This document shows positions 52,215 to 62,503 of a stretch of DNA of 64,000 nucleotides, piece after piece. The notes under the pieces were generated by a model that did no database searches, was not told the origin of the DNA, and saw nothing but the letters and a program-made list of their open reading frames with translations. The stretch is from Paenibacillus barengoltzii NBRC 101215 (GTDB lineage: Bacteria; Bacillota; Bacilli; Paenibacillales; Paenibacillaceae): positions 19,122 through 83,121 of the forward strand of contig NZ_BILV01000017.1 in assembly GCF_004000745.1 (NCBI RefSeq), in the 5' to 3' direction. The position numbers were made by a program, and so were the translations under genes. The number at the start of each line of letters is the position of its first letter. Position 1 is the stretch's first letter.

Positions 52215-53090
52215 TCAATTGGCGTTTCGGTTCATGACGTAATACTGCAGCGCCGAAATAACCAAAATGACCATGCCTAGCAGCACCGCCATCGCGGATG
52301 CCATGCCGGCAATCGATTCGCCATGACCAAACGCTAATTGACGGATGTACATCATGAGAACATGCGTCGATTGCCGCGGTCCGCCATCCGTCATCATTAA
52401 AGGTTGGCCAAAGACGTTAAAGGCCCCGGCAGTGGTCATGACAAAGGTATAAATGAGCGGAAAACGGATCGACGGCAAGGTGATGCTGAAGAATCGCCGG
52501 GTCGCGCCGGCTCCGTCGATCTCGGCGGCTTCGTACAAGTCTTTGGATACCCCGGCAATCGAGGCGCGGTAAATAATCATGTTCCCGCCAACCCCGCCCC
52601 ATACGGTGATCACAAAAATAATGATCCAAGCATAAGGCTGCGTCGCCGCCCAAGCGACCTGCGAATGGAAGATGTTCCCCGTAATCCCCAGCTGTTTGTT
52701 AAAGATAAGCAGCCAGATCAAAGCGGCAGCGGAAATGGAAATCAAGCCCGGAATGTAAATAATGGACTGGATGATGCCCTTCAATTTGACCTTCTTATGC
52801 TCCAAGGCGACGGCCACCGACAATGGGATGACGATCAACAGCGGAACGCTGATCACGACAAAAATGAGGGTATTCCGAAGCCCGTTTACGAATTGGGTGT
52901 GGAAGGTCGAGGTTTCATCAAATAGGATCGTTTTGTAGTTAGCCCATCCGACCCAGGTCGGATCGTTCATCAAGTTCCACTGAGTAAACGAAGCATATAT
53001 CCCGTATACGGTCGGAATCAGAATGAAGATCAGGAACAAAACCAGGTGCGGACCCACAAAGAAAAACGGCGCAAAGGATTTCTTGTTCAT
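52215..53090 (-). CDS. Sugar ABC transporter permease (AraP-like)
   Basis: A 291 residue permease with six helices and the EAA motif YEAAEIDGAGATRRFFSITLP. The ATG at 53090 (MNKKSFAPFFFVGPHLVLF) is the natural N-terminus. The frame is open 15 codons further upstream, but that part lies inside a hairpin and has no ribosome site. Confidence 0.92.
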   Translation of the reverse strand: MNKKSFAPFFFVGPHLVLFLIFILIPTVYGIYASFTQWNLMNDPTWVGWANYKTILFDETSTFHTQFVNGLRNTLIFVVISVPLLIVIPLSVAVALEHKKVKLKGIIQSIIYIPGLISISAAALIWLLIFNKQLGITGNIFHSQVAWAATQPYAWIIIFVITVWGGVGGNMIIYRASIAGVSKDLYEAAEIDGAGATRRFFSITLPSIRFPLIYTFVMTTAGAFNVFGQPLMMTDGGPRQSTHVLMMYIRQLAFGHGESIAGMASAMAVLLGMVILVISALQYYVMNRNAN

Positions 53091-53114
53091 CGCCTTTCCA
53101 TATCTCCTTTTGGA

Positions 53115-53154
53115 AAAATCATGTGCCAGACGCATCGTTCCGGCACATGATTTC
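53115..53154 (-). terminator. Intercistronic hairpin after the first binding-protein gene
   Basis: A perfect 10 bp stem ATCATGTGCC/GGCACATGAT (minus strand) with a 13 base loop is followed by TTTTT. It is a partial terminator or 3' protecting hairpin that would make binding-protein mRNA more abundant than permease mRNA. Confidence 0.65.
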
Positions 53155-53178
53155 TTTCTGTTTATCTAGAACGCAGGC

Positions 53179-54426
53179 TCAGCTCGCACTGCCCGTAGTG
53201 CTCTCGGCAATCTTGTCCTCGACGAACTTCTGCATCGTCTGCAGCGTATCATCCAGATCGACGTTGCCGCGAACGATATCCGCGCAATAGGTATCAACCG
53301 CTTCGGCGATGTAAGGGTAATATTCGTAGGTATAAATATAAAGGGACTGGGTCTCCTTCTCATTGGAGGTGAAGAAGGATTGCATATATTGCTGATATTC
53401 CGGACTTTCGATCACTTGTTTACTCGCCACGATTTGACCTGCTTTCGCCCATTCCAAGGAGTTCGCGCGGATGAATTCCAGGAAAGCGCCGATGCCGGCT
53501 TCTTTCTCATCCGATCGATCCTCGTTTTTCAGCATCGCAAACAGGTGGGACGAAGCGCGGTTCGTGAACTTGTCCGGCGTCGGAGAATAGATGTTCGTCA
53601 CCCCGAAGTTTAGACCCTCGACCGCAGCATGGGCCGTAGAACTCCAAGTACCGTCCGTCGAGAACAAGACGTTGCCGGATTGGAACATTAAGTAGCCGTC
53701 TTCGCCAAATGGGGTCATCAACCCGGCATCGGCAATTTTCTTCACCTCTTCGAAGGCTTGTCTCATCACCGGCGTATTCACAGCCGGCTTGCCGTTTTCT
53801 TGGATGTCTCCTCCCAGGTTTTGCACTTGAGCTAAAATCACCCAGCCGAGCAGCGCATCATTGACAACGTAATCACCATCCTCCAGCTTGCCTTGAAGCG
53901 ACAGCATTTCGTCGATGGTAACCACGTCGTCGTCCAAGAAGGATTCCGCGTTGTACTTCTTGAGCAGATCCTTGTTGTAATACATCGTGTTGCTATGAAT
54001 GTCGAGCGGAACGGTATACTGCGTGCCATCGATGTTCCCCGTCGCCCAAGCCTGCGGAAGGTAGTTCTCCTCCTTAATTTCCGGCTGCGCGGCAATCGCA
54101 CCGCCGATAGGTTCCAGCACGCCTTGCTTCACAAAGCCGGGAACACGGTCCGCGTGGATGATCGCCAAATCAGGAACCCCTTTGCCAGAGTTGAGCACCG
54201 TGGAAATTTTGGTATACATGTCTGCGGTAATCACATGCTTCACTTTGAACTCGGGATTGGTAGCGTTGTAATTCTTGACCAATTGATCCATGTAAGCTCC
54301 GTCATCGCCGGTTAACGGCGTCCAGAAAGTAATCGTCTTCTTGTCCGAGCCGCTGCTGCATCCAGATAGTACTGTCACGCTTAAAAGAACTAAAACCAAA
54401 GATAAATACAACCACTTCGTTTTCAT
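53179..54426 (-). CDS. ABC transporter sugar-binding lipoprotein
   Basis: Signal peptide with lipobox (VLSGCSSG) and a 415 residue cluster-1 solute-binding fold (ITFWTPLTGDDGAYMDQLVKNYN, then VPDLAIIHADRVPGF and MYYNKDLLKKY). It is the first of two binding proteins in the arabinan operon; each is followed by its own pair of permeases. Arabino-oligosaccharides are the inferred ligand. GGGGGAAG precedes the ATG. Confidence 0.92.
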   Translation of the reverse strand: MKTKWLYLSLVLVLLSVTVLSGCSSGSDKKTITFWTPLTGDDGAYMDQLVKNYNATNPEFKVKHVITADMYTKISTVLNSGKGVPDLAIIHADRVPGFVKQGVLEPIGGAIAAQPEIKEENYLPQAWATGNIDGTQYTVPLDIHSNTMYYNKDLLKKYNAESFLDDDVVTIDEMLSLQGKLEDGDYVVNDALLGWVILAQVQNLGGDIQENGKPAVNTPVMRQAFEEVKKIADAGLMTPFGEDGYLMFQSGNVLFSTDGTWSSTAHAAVEGLNFGVTNIYSPTPDKFTNRASSHLFAMLKNEDRSDEKEAGIGAFLEFIRANSLEWAKAGQIVASKQVIESPEYQQYMQSFFTSNEKETQSLYIYTYEYYPYIAEAVDTYCADIVRGNVDLDDTLQTMQKFVEDKIAESTTGSAS

Positions 54427-54513
54427 GTTTCTTCCCCCGTTTTGAATAATTAATATGATATGAAATCGGCCGGCGCTGAAGCCGTCCGCAAACGTCCGCA
54501 GCGCAGGGCCGTT

Positions 54514-55356
54514 CTATCCCTTCACCGCTCCTGCCGTCATCCCGTCGATAAAGTATTTTTGAAAGGCCACAAACAAGATAAAAATCGGAATGATGGAGAA
54601 GAAGGAACCTACAATCAGCAAATCATAGTTGTTCCCGTAAGGGGTTAGCAGCGTCTTGAGCCCAATCGGTAACGTGTATTTATTGGCGTCGCTGAGCACC
54701 ATAAACGGCCAAAGGAAGTTGTTCCAGCTGTTCATCCCGTTGAGGATGGCCATCGCCGCAAAAGAAGGCTTCATCACCGGTAAGATAATCCGCACGTAGA
54801 TTCCGTACTCACTCGCTCCGTCGACGCGCCCCGCAGCGATAATTTCCCGGGGAATTCCCCGCAAATACTGCCGGAAGAAGAAGATCGTCGCCGCGCTGGC
54901 GATCCCAGGCAGAATAATGGCCGAATAAGAGTTCATTAGCCCGATATCGTAGGTTAGGGTATACAGTGGCAGGAGCAGAATTTCAAATGGAACCATCATG
55001 ATCAGCAGGACACAGATGAACAGGGTATTTTTCCCTTTGAACTCATAAGCTGAAAACCCGTATGCCACCGTAGCGCTAACCAGCAACGTCACTGTCACTT
55101 GGACGACCGTCAGCACTAACGAATTAAAAAACCATAAGAAATAGGAATGATTGCCCGTAAATAAGTAGACAAAGTTATCCAAGCTCATGACCGATAGATC
55201 GAACTTCAGGTTCAGTCCGTATCGGATCAAATCCTCCCCAGGCTTAAAGGAAGCCAGTGTTACAGCATAAAACGGCAGAAGCACCAGCACGCACAGGAAG
55301 GCGAAAAACACGAACAAAACGATCTTAATTAGCAAGCCGCGCTTCGATTTCGTCAT
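54514..55356 (-). CDS. Sugar ABC transporter permease (second system)
   Basis: A 280 residue CUT1 permease with six helices, the EAA region AAGRVDGASEYGIYVRIILPVMKP and the AraQ/MalG-like C-terminus YFIDGMTAGAVKG. It overlaps the preceding permease gene by four bases (ATGA) and has GGGGGAGGAAG upstream. Confidence 0.92.
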   Translation of the reverse strand: MTKSKRGLLIKIVLFVFFAFLCVLVLLPFYAVTLASFKPGEDLIRYGLNLKFDLSVMSLDNFVYLFTGNHSYFLWFFNSLVLTVVQVTVTLLVSATVAYGFSAYEFKGKNTLFICVLLIMMVPFEILLLPLYTLTYDIGLMNSYSAIILPGIASAATIFFFRQYLRGIPREIIAAGRVDGASEYGIYVRIILPVMKPSFAAMAILNGMNSWNNFLWPFMVLSDANKYTLPIGLKTLLTPYGNNYDLLIVGSFFSIIPIFILFVAFQKYFIDGMTAGAVKG

Positions 55357-56252
55357 GCTTCCTCCCCCTTCTTAAACATGCCGGTAAAGGCCAGCTGTGT
55401 CAGATTGATCACCATCGTAATGACAAGAAGCACGATGCCAACGGCGGCCGCATACCCCAGATTATTCTTCTCAATCCCTTGACGGTATAAGTAGCCCACG
55501 ATGGTTAAGCCGATGTTCTTCGGAGAGTTGTTGCCGTTCCAGAGCATCATGCTTTCGATAAACATCGCCAGACCGGCGTAGATGCTGATCGTTAAAACAT
55601 AGATGGTCGTTGGCTTCAACAGCGGCATCGTGATTTTCGTAAATCGCTGGATGGGAGAAGCACCGTCGATGGAAGCGGCTTCATAGTATTCTTCGGGAAT
55701 ATTTTTGAGTCCAGATAGGAAGTAAAGCATGTTTACCCCGGTCCATCTCCAGGTCGCCAGTGCCAATAAGGCAATAAAGCCAGTCGTTTGTCCTTTCAAA
55801 AATTTAATCGGCTCCACGCCAAACAAGCCCAAAAAGCTGTTGATGAGCGACCCTTCCATTTCACCGAACATCAGTCGGAAGATCGTCCCGGCCACCACCA
55901 CTGACGTCAACGCCGGGAAGAAAAACGAGGATTTGAAAAATTCCCTCGCCCACATGAACTTGTTGTTAATCAATACGGCAAACAACATCGGAAACGGGAT
56001 CAGAATCACCAAGGTTAAGACCATATAGATGGCACTGTTGGTCACGGCCTTGAGGAAAACCCCGTCGCCCATCAATTTCTCATAGTTGTCTATGCCAATC
56101 CACGCTGCTTCCTGTCCCAGGGTCACTTTCTGGAAGCTCATCCCGAAGGAGCTGATCAGCGGATACACCCAAAAGATGAGGAATACGAGCACGAACGGCA
56201 ACACAAATACGTAAGGAGCAACCTTTTGTGAGTAAAGGAATTTTTTAAACAT
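55353..56252 (-). CDS. Sugar ABC transporter permease (second system)
   Basis: A 299 residue permease beginning with KVAPYVFVLPFVLVFLIFWVYP, with the EAA motif YEAASIDGASPIQRFTKITMP. It works with the downstream permease and the binding protein at 56314-57645. AAGGGG precedes the ATG. Confidence 0.92.
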   Translation of the reverse strand: MFKKFLYSQKVAPYVFVLPFVLVFLIFWVYPLISSFGMSFQKVTLGQEAAWIGIDNYEKLMGDGVFLKAVTNSAIYMVLTLVILIPFPMLFAVLINNKFMWAREFFKSSFFFPALTSVVVAGTIFRLMFGEMEGSLINSFLGLFGVEPIKFLKGQTTGFIALLALATWRWTGVNMLYFLSGLKNIPEEYYEAASIDGASPIQRFTKITMPLLKPTTIYVLTISIYAGLAMFIESMMLWNGNNSPKNIGLTIVGYLYRQGIEKNNLGYAAAVGIVLLVITMVINLTQLAFTGMFKKGEEA

Positions 56253-56275
56253 CGCCCTACCCCTTTTTTTAAACA

Positions 56276-56299
56276 GAGCTACTCCCGGAGGAGTAGCTC
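56276..56299. other. Intercistronic hairpin after the second binding-protein gene
   Basis: GAGCTACTCC pairs perfectly with GGAGTAGCTC around a 4 base loop. No T-run follows, so it is more likely an mRNA-protecting hairpin than a terminator. Confidence 0.65.
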
Positions 56300-56313
56300 G
56301 CTGCTTATTTCAA

Positions 56314-57645
56314 TTACTTCAGCTCCTGCTCGATTTGCGCTTGCGCATCATCCAGAGCTCGCTTAATATCCTTCCCGTCTTCAAAAACCTCGTTTAACGT
56401 TACCGTACAAAGCACGTTATTGATCGTAGGTGAAGCGGAGGTGGATTTAATCAATCGGATTTCGTCCTTGATGTCGTTCAGCACGTCAAATGGGTTGTTA
56501 ATGAAGTATTGCACAAACTGGTTGTCCGGGTTATGTGTTACATCCTTCATTTCCCAAACGTCCATGTTGACCGGGTCAAAGCCCAACGTGTTCCAAATTT
56601 CAATGTTGGCATCCTCCGACAATTTGGCAAAAGCGAGGAAATCCTTGGCCAGCTCAATGTCTTTGGCCGTTTTGGTTACGACCGTCCCGGTTCCGCCGCC
56701 GCCAACCGAACGCGGCATCCCTTCTTCGATAACCGGAATCGGGGCGATGGCGATTTTGCCGGAGAGATCCTTCATATAGTTCGTGTATCTCGACATTTGC
56801 CACAACGGCATGAAAGCGGTCGCATAGTTGCCCGCATTAAACTCCCCGTAAGCTTCCTCCGTATCGGGCTGCCCTCCGGCGATGGTGGCGATCACATTGT
56901 TGTCTTGCAGGTCTTTCAGCAGGGTAAGTGCCTTCACCAAGGGTTCCGAGTTGATGGTCGGGTTCCCGGCGTCATCCGTGAAATCCGCACCTTGCTGCGC
57001 CAGCAGCTGGGAAAGCTGCCACGTTGCACTCGTATCGGCGGTGCCCATATACTTGCCTGTTTTCTCATACACTTGGATTCCGGCTTGTTTAAAATCTTCC
57101 CAGGTGACGATCGTCTTGTAATCCACTCCGGCCTCTTCTATAATTTCCGTGTTGTAAAAAGCAACCGAGGCGCCAACGTGAGTTGGGATACCGTAATTCA
57201 CACCGTCCTTGCTGTAGAGGTCGATTCTGGATTTGACGATCGTGTCCCGGTACGGGTCGATGACGTCATTTAATTCGACCAGCTGCGGCGTGCCGGCCAG
57301 AAAATCCGGGAACTTGCCCAGCTCAATATCCGCGATGTCCGGCGCCCCAACACCCGTCTGGACGGCGATGGATAATTTGTTGTGCATATCATCGTAAGGC
57401 ATCACCGTGACGTTCAGCTTAATTTGCCGATCCGGATTGGCGGTGTTCCATTTCTCCAGCATTTTCTCAAAATGCTGTCCATGCAGTTCCACAAACGTCC
57501 AATAGGAAAGCTCTATCGCATCTTCCCCCGCACCGCCGTCCAACACGGAGGTTTCACCCCCCGCCGTGGTTGACGTCTTGCCGCAACCCCACAGCCATGT
57601 GGCCATTGATAAGACTAACAGCACAATCCAAACCTTTTTCTTCAT
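56314..57645 (-). CDS. ABC transporter sugar-binding lipoprotein (second system)
   Basis: Signal peptide with lipobox (WLWGCGKT) and a 443 residue solute-binding protein (ELSYWTFVELHGQHFEKML, then APDIADIELGKFPDFL). Its permeases are encoded just downstream. The sequence is quite different from the binding protein at 53179, so the two importers may prefer oligosaccharides of different length or branching. GGGAGG precedes the ATG. The 184 bases upstream, to the GH51 stop, hold no gene; GGTCA-ATCGA-TGACC at 57723-57737 is an inverted repeat. Confidence 0.92.
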   Translation of the reverse strand: MKKKVWIVLLVLSMATWLWGCGKTSTTAGGETSVLDGGAGEDAIELSYWTFVELHGQHFEKMLEKWNTANPDRQIKLNVTVMPYDDMHNKLSIAVQTGVGAPDIADIELGKFPDFLAGTPQLVELNDVIDPYRDTIVKSRIDLYSKDGVNYGIPTHVGASVAFYNTEIIEEAGVDYKTIVTWEDFKQAGIQVYEKTGKYMGTADTSATWQLSQLLAQQGADFTDDAGNPTINSEPLVKALTLLKDLQDNNVIATIAGGQPDTEEAYGEFNAGNYATAFMPLWQMSRYTNYMKDLSGKIAIAPIPVIEEGMPRSVGGGGTGTVVTKTAKDIELAKDFLAFAKLSEDANIEIWNTLGFDPVNMDVWEMKDVTHNPDNQFVQYFINNPFDVLNDIKDEIRLIKSTSASPTINNVLCTVTLNEVFEDGKDIKRALDDAQAQIEQELK

Positions 57646-57829
57646 CCTTGACCCTCCCTGACAAAATAAAATCTACACACTTCATTTACAGTCGGTTATC
57701 TCCCACTTCTCTAGTAAAACCGATGGTCAATCGATGACCTGAAGAAGCGCATGCCTGTTGTGTATAGCTAGGTGTTGTCATCGTCTCAAGGGTGAATGAA
57801 GCCGTTGCTTCTCAGAAGCGTTTGGTTCT

Positions 57830-59377
<1,548 letters not shown>

Positions 59378-59402
59378 TTAAATTATTTCGAATATCCTTG
59401 AA

Positions 59403-59416
59403 TGAATCCGTTTACA
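59403..59416. promoter_or_regulatory. cre-like site upstream of the arabinan operon
   Basis: TGAATCCGTTTACA matches the CcpA operator consensus TGWAANCGNTNWCA with one mismatch, 53 bases upstream of the first GH51 gene. Confidence 0.6.
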
Positions 59417-59561
59417 GGTATAAAATAACATATGAGATTAGGGTTGTAAATATATTTACCTAAAACATTTTATATTTATATAAAATTAATTGAATGAATG
59501 GTCCTAAACCACGTGAAAATGCTGAAAATTTGCCTGAAATTACAACGCAATTTTGAAATTT

Positions 59562-59692
59562 AGTTTAAATAAACTTAAAATTAATTACTCATTTACTGCA
59601 AATTCAATCTATTTTTCGAATCGGATCTTCATTTTTTGATTTGATGCTTTATTATGCGACTAAGTTAGTTTATAATTATCTAAAATAAAACT
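59562..59692. promoter_or_regulatory. Inverted repeats in the GH51/ArsR divergent region
   Basis: AGTTTA-AA-TAAACT (59562-59575) is an exact inverted repeat; AGTTTATA..TAAAACT (59667-59692) repeats the same half-sites with wider spacing, 35 bases before the regulator start. The surrounding 370 bases (59360-59727) are strongly AT-rich and contain no gene. These are candidate operators for the ArsR-type protein. Confidence 0.5.
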
Positions 59693-59727
59693 ACCCATTA
59701 ATTATTGGAAGAAGGTTCGATTATCCG

Positions 59728-60645
59728 ATGATCTATATTAAGGATTTGATGAGCGGGATCGACATTTTCAAAGCATTAAGCTCGGAGATCAGAATTCAAA
59801 TCCTCGAACTGCTGGCCAAAAATCAGGCTTTAAACCTCAATGACCTCGCCACCAAGCTGGGCTTAAGCAACGGAGCGATAACGATGCACATCAAGAAGCT
59901 GGAGGAAAGCGGCCTGATTGAGATTAATACTTCCGTTGGCAAGCATGGCATCCAGAAGATATGTTATCTGAACAAAGACAAGTTGATGGTCGACCTGCGG
60001 AGCAAGGATGTCGACAATTTATACGAAGTGGAAATTCAGGTGGGCCATTATAGCAATTATCATGCGGTCCCTACCTGCGGTTTGGCTACGAAGCACAGCA
60101 TTATCGGTGATTTTGACGATCCGCGTTACTTCGCCGATCCACAGCGAATCGACTCGGAGATTATTTGGTTGTCCGAGGGCTTTCTGGAATACCGCATCCC
60201 GAATTACTTGAAGCCCAATCAAACGTTCCGGGAAATTCAATTTTCGATGGAACTGGGTTCCGAGGCACCCGGGTATTGCGATAACTACCCGTCGGACATC
60301 TATTTTTACTTGAACGGCGTCGAAATCGGTTTCTGGACGAGTCCGGGGGACTTCGGTGATGCACGCGGCACATTTAATCCGGATTGGTGGCCGCCGCACT
60401 TGAACCAATATGGAATGCTGAAGCTGATCCGCATTAACAATGAGGGCAGCTTTATCGACGGTTGCCGCATTTCCGACGTTACGTTGGAACAGATTCAACT
60501 GGATTACAAAAGCGAGCTGACGTTCCGCATCGCCGTCACCGACAAGCCGATCAACAAGCGCGGCCTGACCATCTACGGCAAGAACTTCGGCAACTACAGC
60601 CAGGACCTGCTGGCTCGGGTGCTGTATGATGTGAAAGAGCAATAA
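59728..60645 (+). CDS. ArsR-type regulator with large C-terminal sensor-like domain
   Basis: Residues 8-90 are a winged helix of ArsR type (DIFKALSSEIRIQILELLAK, LNDLATKLGLSNGAITMHIKKLEESGLI). Residues 95-305 form an unusual second domain rich in aromatic residues (EIIWLSEGFLEYRIPNYL, PSDIYFYLNGVEIGFWTSPGDFGD, NPDWWPPHLNQYG) that looks like a beta-sandwich. No metal-binding cysteine motif of classical ArsR proteins is seen. It is divergent from the arabinan operon and most likely represses it until an arabinose-type ligand binds. A start at an ATG seven codons later is also possible. Confidence 0.88.
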   Translation: MIYIKDLMSGIDIFKALSSEIRIQILELLAKNQALNLNDLATKLGLSNGAITMHIKKLEESGLIEINTSVGKHGIQKICYLNKDKLMVDLRSKDVDNLYEVEIQVGHYSNYHAVPTCGLATKHSIIGDFDDPRYFADPQRIDSEIIWLSEGFLEYRIPNYLKPNQTFREIQFSMELGSEAPGYCDNYPSDIYFYLNGVEIGFWTSPGDFGDARGTFNPDWWPPHLNQYGMLKLIRINNEGSFIDGCRISDVTLEQIQLDYKSELTFRIAVTDKPINKRGLTIYGKNFGNYSQDLLARVLYDVKEQ

Positions 60646-60653
60646 CAACAATC

Positions 60654-60706
60654 AAAAAAATCAGCCTCCAGGTTACCGTTAGGTCCTGAAGGCTGATTTA
60701 TTTTTA
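60654..60706. terminator. Bidirectional terminator
   Basis: AAATCAGCCT-AGG pairs with CCT-AGGCTGATTT, with A-rich and T-rich flanks on both sides, between the convergent ArsR-type and SDR genes. Confidence 0.85.
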
Positions 60707-60723
60707 GCATAAGGAATAGGTTC

Positions 60724-61461
60724 TTACATCGTTTGCCCGTTGTCGATGGTAAGGATTTGTCCCGTCATCGAAGGTTGTTCCAGAATCGACGCGATCAGTG
60801 CGGCAATCTCCTCCGGCGAAGCGATCCGGTCCAATGGCAGCTGGGAAGTCAGCGACCGCATCTGCTCCTCCCGTCCAGCCCACCAACGTGTGCTGACCGC
60901 TCCAGGAGCTACACCGGTCACCCGCACATCCGGCGCCAATGCGTGAGCCAGCGATTTGGTCAAACCGTGCACCGCTGCTTTGGATACCGCATAGGGGACC
61001 GAGGAGCCTTTGCCCGTAATCCCTGCTATACTGCCCACGTTGACGATTGCCCCTTTACCCTGCTTTAAATACGGAGCTGCCGCTCGCGCACAATAAAACA
61101 TCCCTTTTACATTTACCGCAAATAGATCGTCCCAGGCATCCTCCGTAATTGCATCCAGATCGCCCATTGCAATATACCGGGTGATGCTGGCGTTATTGAC
61201 CAGAAAATCGATCGTCCCAAATTGCTGGACGATTTGGTCAACCATAGAGATGACCTCCTCGTTGTTTGAAACGTCGGCGCGAATCGCAATCGCCCGGCCG
61301 CCAAATTGCTGAATGGTTTGCACGGTCTCTTGGGCCTCCGCCTCTGAACGGGAGTAATTGACGGCAACCCTTGCCCCGCGTTCAGCCAGCAGCGTTGCCG
61401 TCGCCCGGCCGATCCCCGTAGCGCCCCCGGTAATTAGCACAACTTTGTTATGGTAACTCAT
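60724..61461 (-). CDS. SDR-family oxidoreductase (FabG-like)
   Basis: A 245 residue classical short-chain dehydrogenase: cofactor loop TGGATGIGRA (residues 11-20), NNAS, catalytic S144 and Y157xxxK161 (PYAVSKAA), and a C-terminal DNGQTM. The residues after the second strand (NYSRS) suggest NADP(H). Substrate unknown. It overlaps the stop of the EamA transporter gene by 4 bases, with GGAGGAG upstream, so the two are co-expressed. Confidence 0.9.
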   Translation of the reverse strand: MSYHNKVVLITGGATGIGRATATLLAERGARVAVNYSRSEAEAQETVQTIQQFGGRAIAIRADVSNNEEVISMVDQIVQQFGTIDFLVNNASITRYIAMGDLDAITEDAWDDLFAVNVKGMFYCARAAAPYLKQGKGAIVNVGSIAGITGKGSSVPYAVSKAAVHGLTKSLAHALAPDVRVTGVAPGAVSTRWWAGREEQMRSLTSQLPLDRIASPEEIAALIASILEQPSMTGQILTIDNGQTM

Positions 61462-62369
61462 GCTTCCATCTCCTCCTGTAAGCGAAGTACACTCGATTTA
61501 TTTTTTTCAGCCGACTGGCTGTTACTGCTTCCCTGCCAATTCACCAGGAACACCCCTACACAAGTCAAAGCCCCGCCAACATAAACGTACCAAGTGATCT
61601 GCTCACCAAGCAGCAGCCAACTGCAAATGACGCTAAAGATCGGCACAAGGAACAGGAATGAACTGGTTTTGCCGGGATCGCTGTGGCTGAGCAAATAAAA
61701 CCAGATCGTAAATTGAATAATGGAACAAAAGATCACGAGCCAGATGACCACGGACGCGGACGACAGGTTCAATTCAAAGCTGGGATGCTCCCCTGCAAAG
61801 CTGAAGATTAACAGCATCACGCCGCCGAGCAGCATTTGATAGGCGGCCAGCACTCTTTTGTCAAACGCCGGACCGATGCGGTTAATGATCAACGTGGCCA
61901 CCGTGAAGCTGACGGCTCCCGCCAATGCAAATACCGTGCCAGGGTTAATGCTCAGGTTCATGCCAAAGGTGATAACCACACCAGCAAAGCCAATCACCAC
62001 GCCAACCCATTGCCTTACGCGATAGGCAGTTCCCATCAGAGCTCCCCAAAGGATCAGCATCAACGGGCTCGTGCTTGAGATGATAGCGGACTCGCCAGAG
62101 GTAATCCAGCGCATGCTGTAAGCGGTGAACCCCATCACCCCAACCGATTGGAACAACCCGAGCAGCAAAAGCTGCAGCCAAGACTTCGCACCCTTAGGTT
62201 GAGGTTTGTTGGCGCTGAGTAAGGCGAGCAATCCCCCGGCCAATAAGAATCGGATCCCCATCAGCATGAGCGGGGTGGTATGCATCATCCCCAGTTTGGC
62301 AGCCGGATACGCCGTCCCCATCAAGAAAGTGGTCAGCAACAGCAGACCGGTATATTTGAATATATTCAC
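61458..62369 (-). CDS. EamA/DMT-family transporter
   Basis: Ten predicted membrane helices in 303 residues made of two EamA repeats, beginning FKYTGLLLLTTFLMGTAYPAAKLG. Members export amino acids, nucleotides or other metabolites; the substrate here is unknown. The start is GTG with AAGGAGG 10 bases upstream. It leads an operon with the SDR enzyme and diverges from a LysR regulator, the usual arrangement for regulated efflux. Confidence 0.9.
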   Translation of the reverse strand: MNIFKYTGLLLLTTFLMGTAYPAAKLGMMHTTPLMLMGIRFLLAGGLLALLSANKPQPKGAKSWLQLLLLGLFQSVGVMGFTAYSMRWITSGESAIISSTSPLMLILWGALMGTAYRVRQWVGVVIGFAGVVITFGMNLSINPGTVFALAGAVSFTVATLIINRIGPAFDKRVLAAYQMLLGGVMLLIFSFAGEHPSFELNLSSASVVIWLVIFCSIIQFTIWFYLLSHSDPGKTSSFLFLVPIFSVICSWLLLGEQITWYVYVGGALTCVGVFLVNWQGSSNSQSAEKNKSSVLRLQEEMEA

Positions 62370-62409
62370 GTTGTCGTTTCCTCCTTAGGTGTCACTTTCA
62401 TGATTTGTA

Positions 62410-62465
62410 TTGTATCGGAGGTTGGTGATTATGTATAATGATTGATAAAGATATCTGATATCATT
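62410..62465 (+). promoter_or_regulatory. LysR promoter and palindromic operator
   Basis: TTGTAT (62410-62415), 18 bases, TATAAT (62434-62439) read toward the LysR gene. Overlapping and just downstream, AATGAT..ATCATT (62437-62465) encloses GATATC-T-GATATC, a palindromic region suited to LysR binding, shared with the divergent EamA gene. Confidence 0.6.
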
Positions 62466-62503
62466 TTTTGTGATGACAACGGGCCAAAAGGGAGGCATTC
62501 CAT

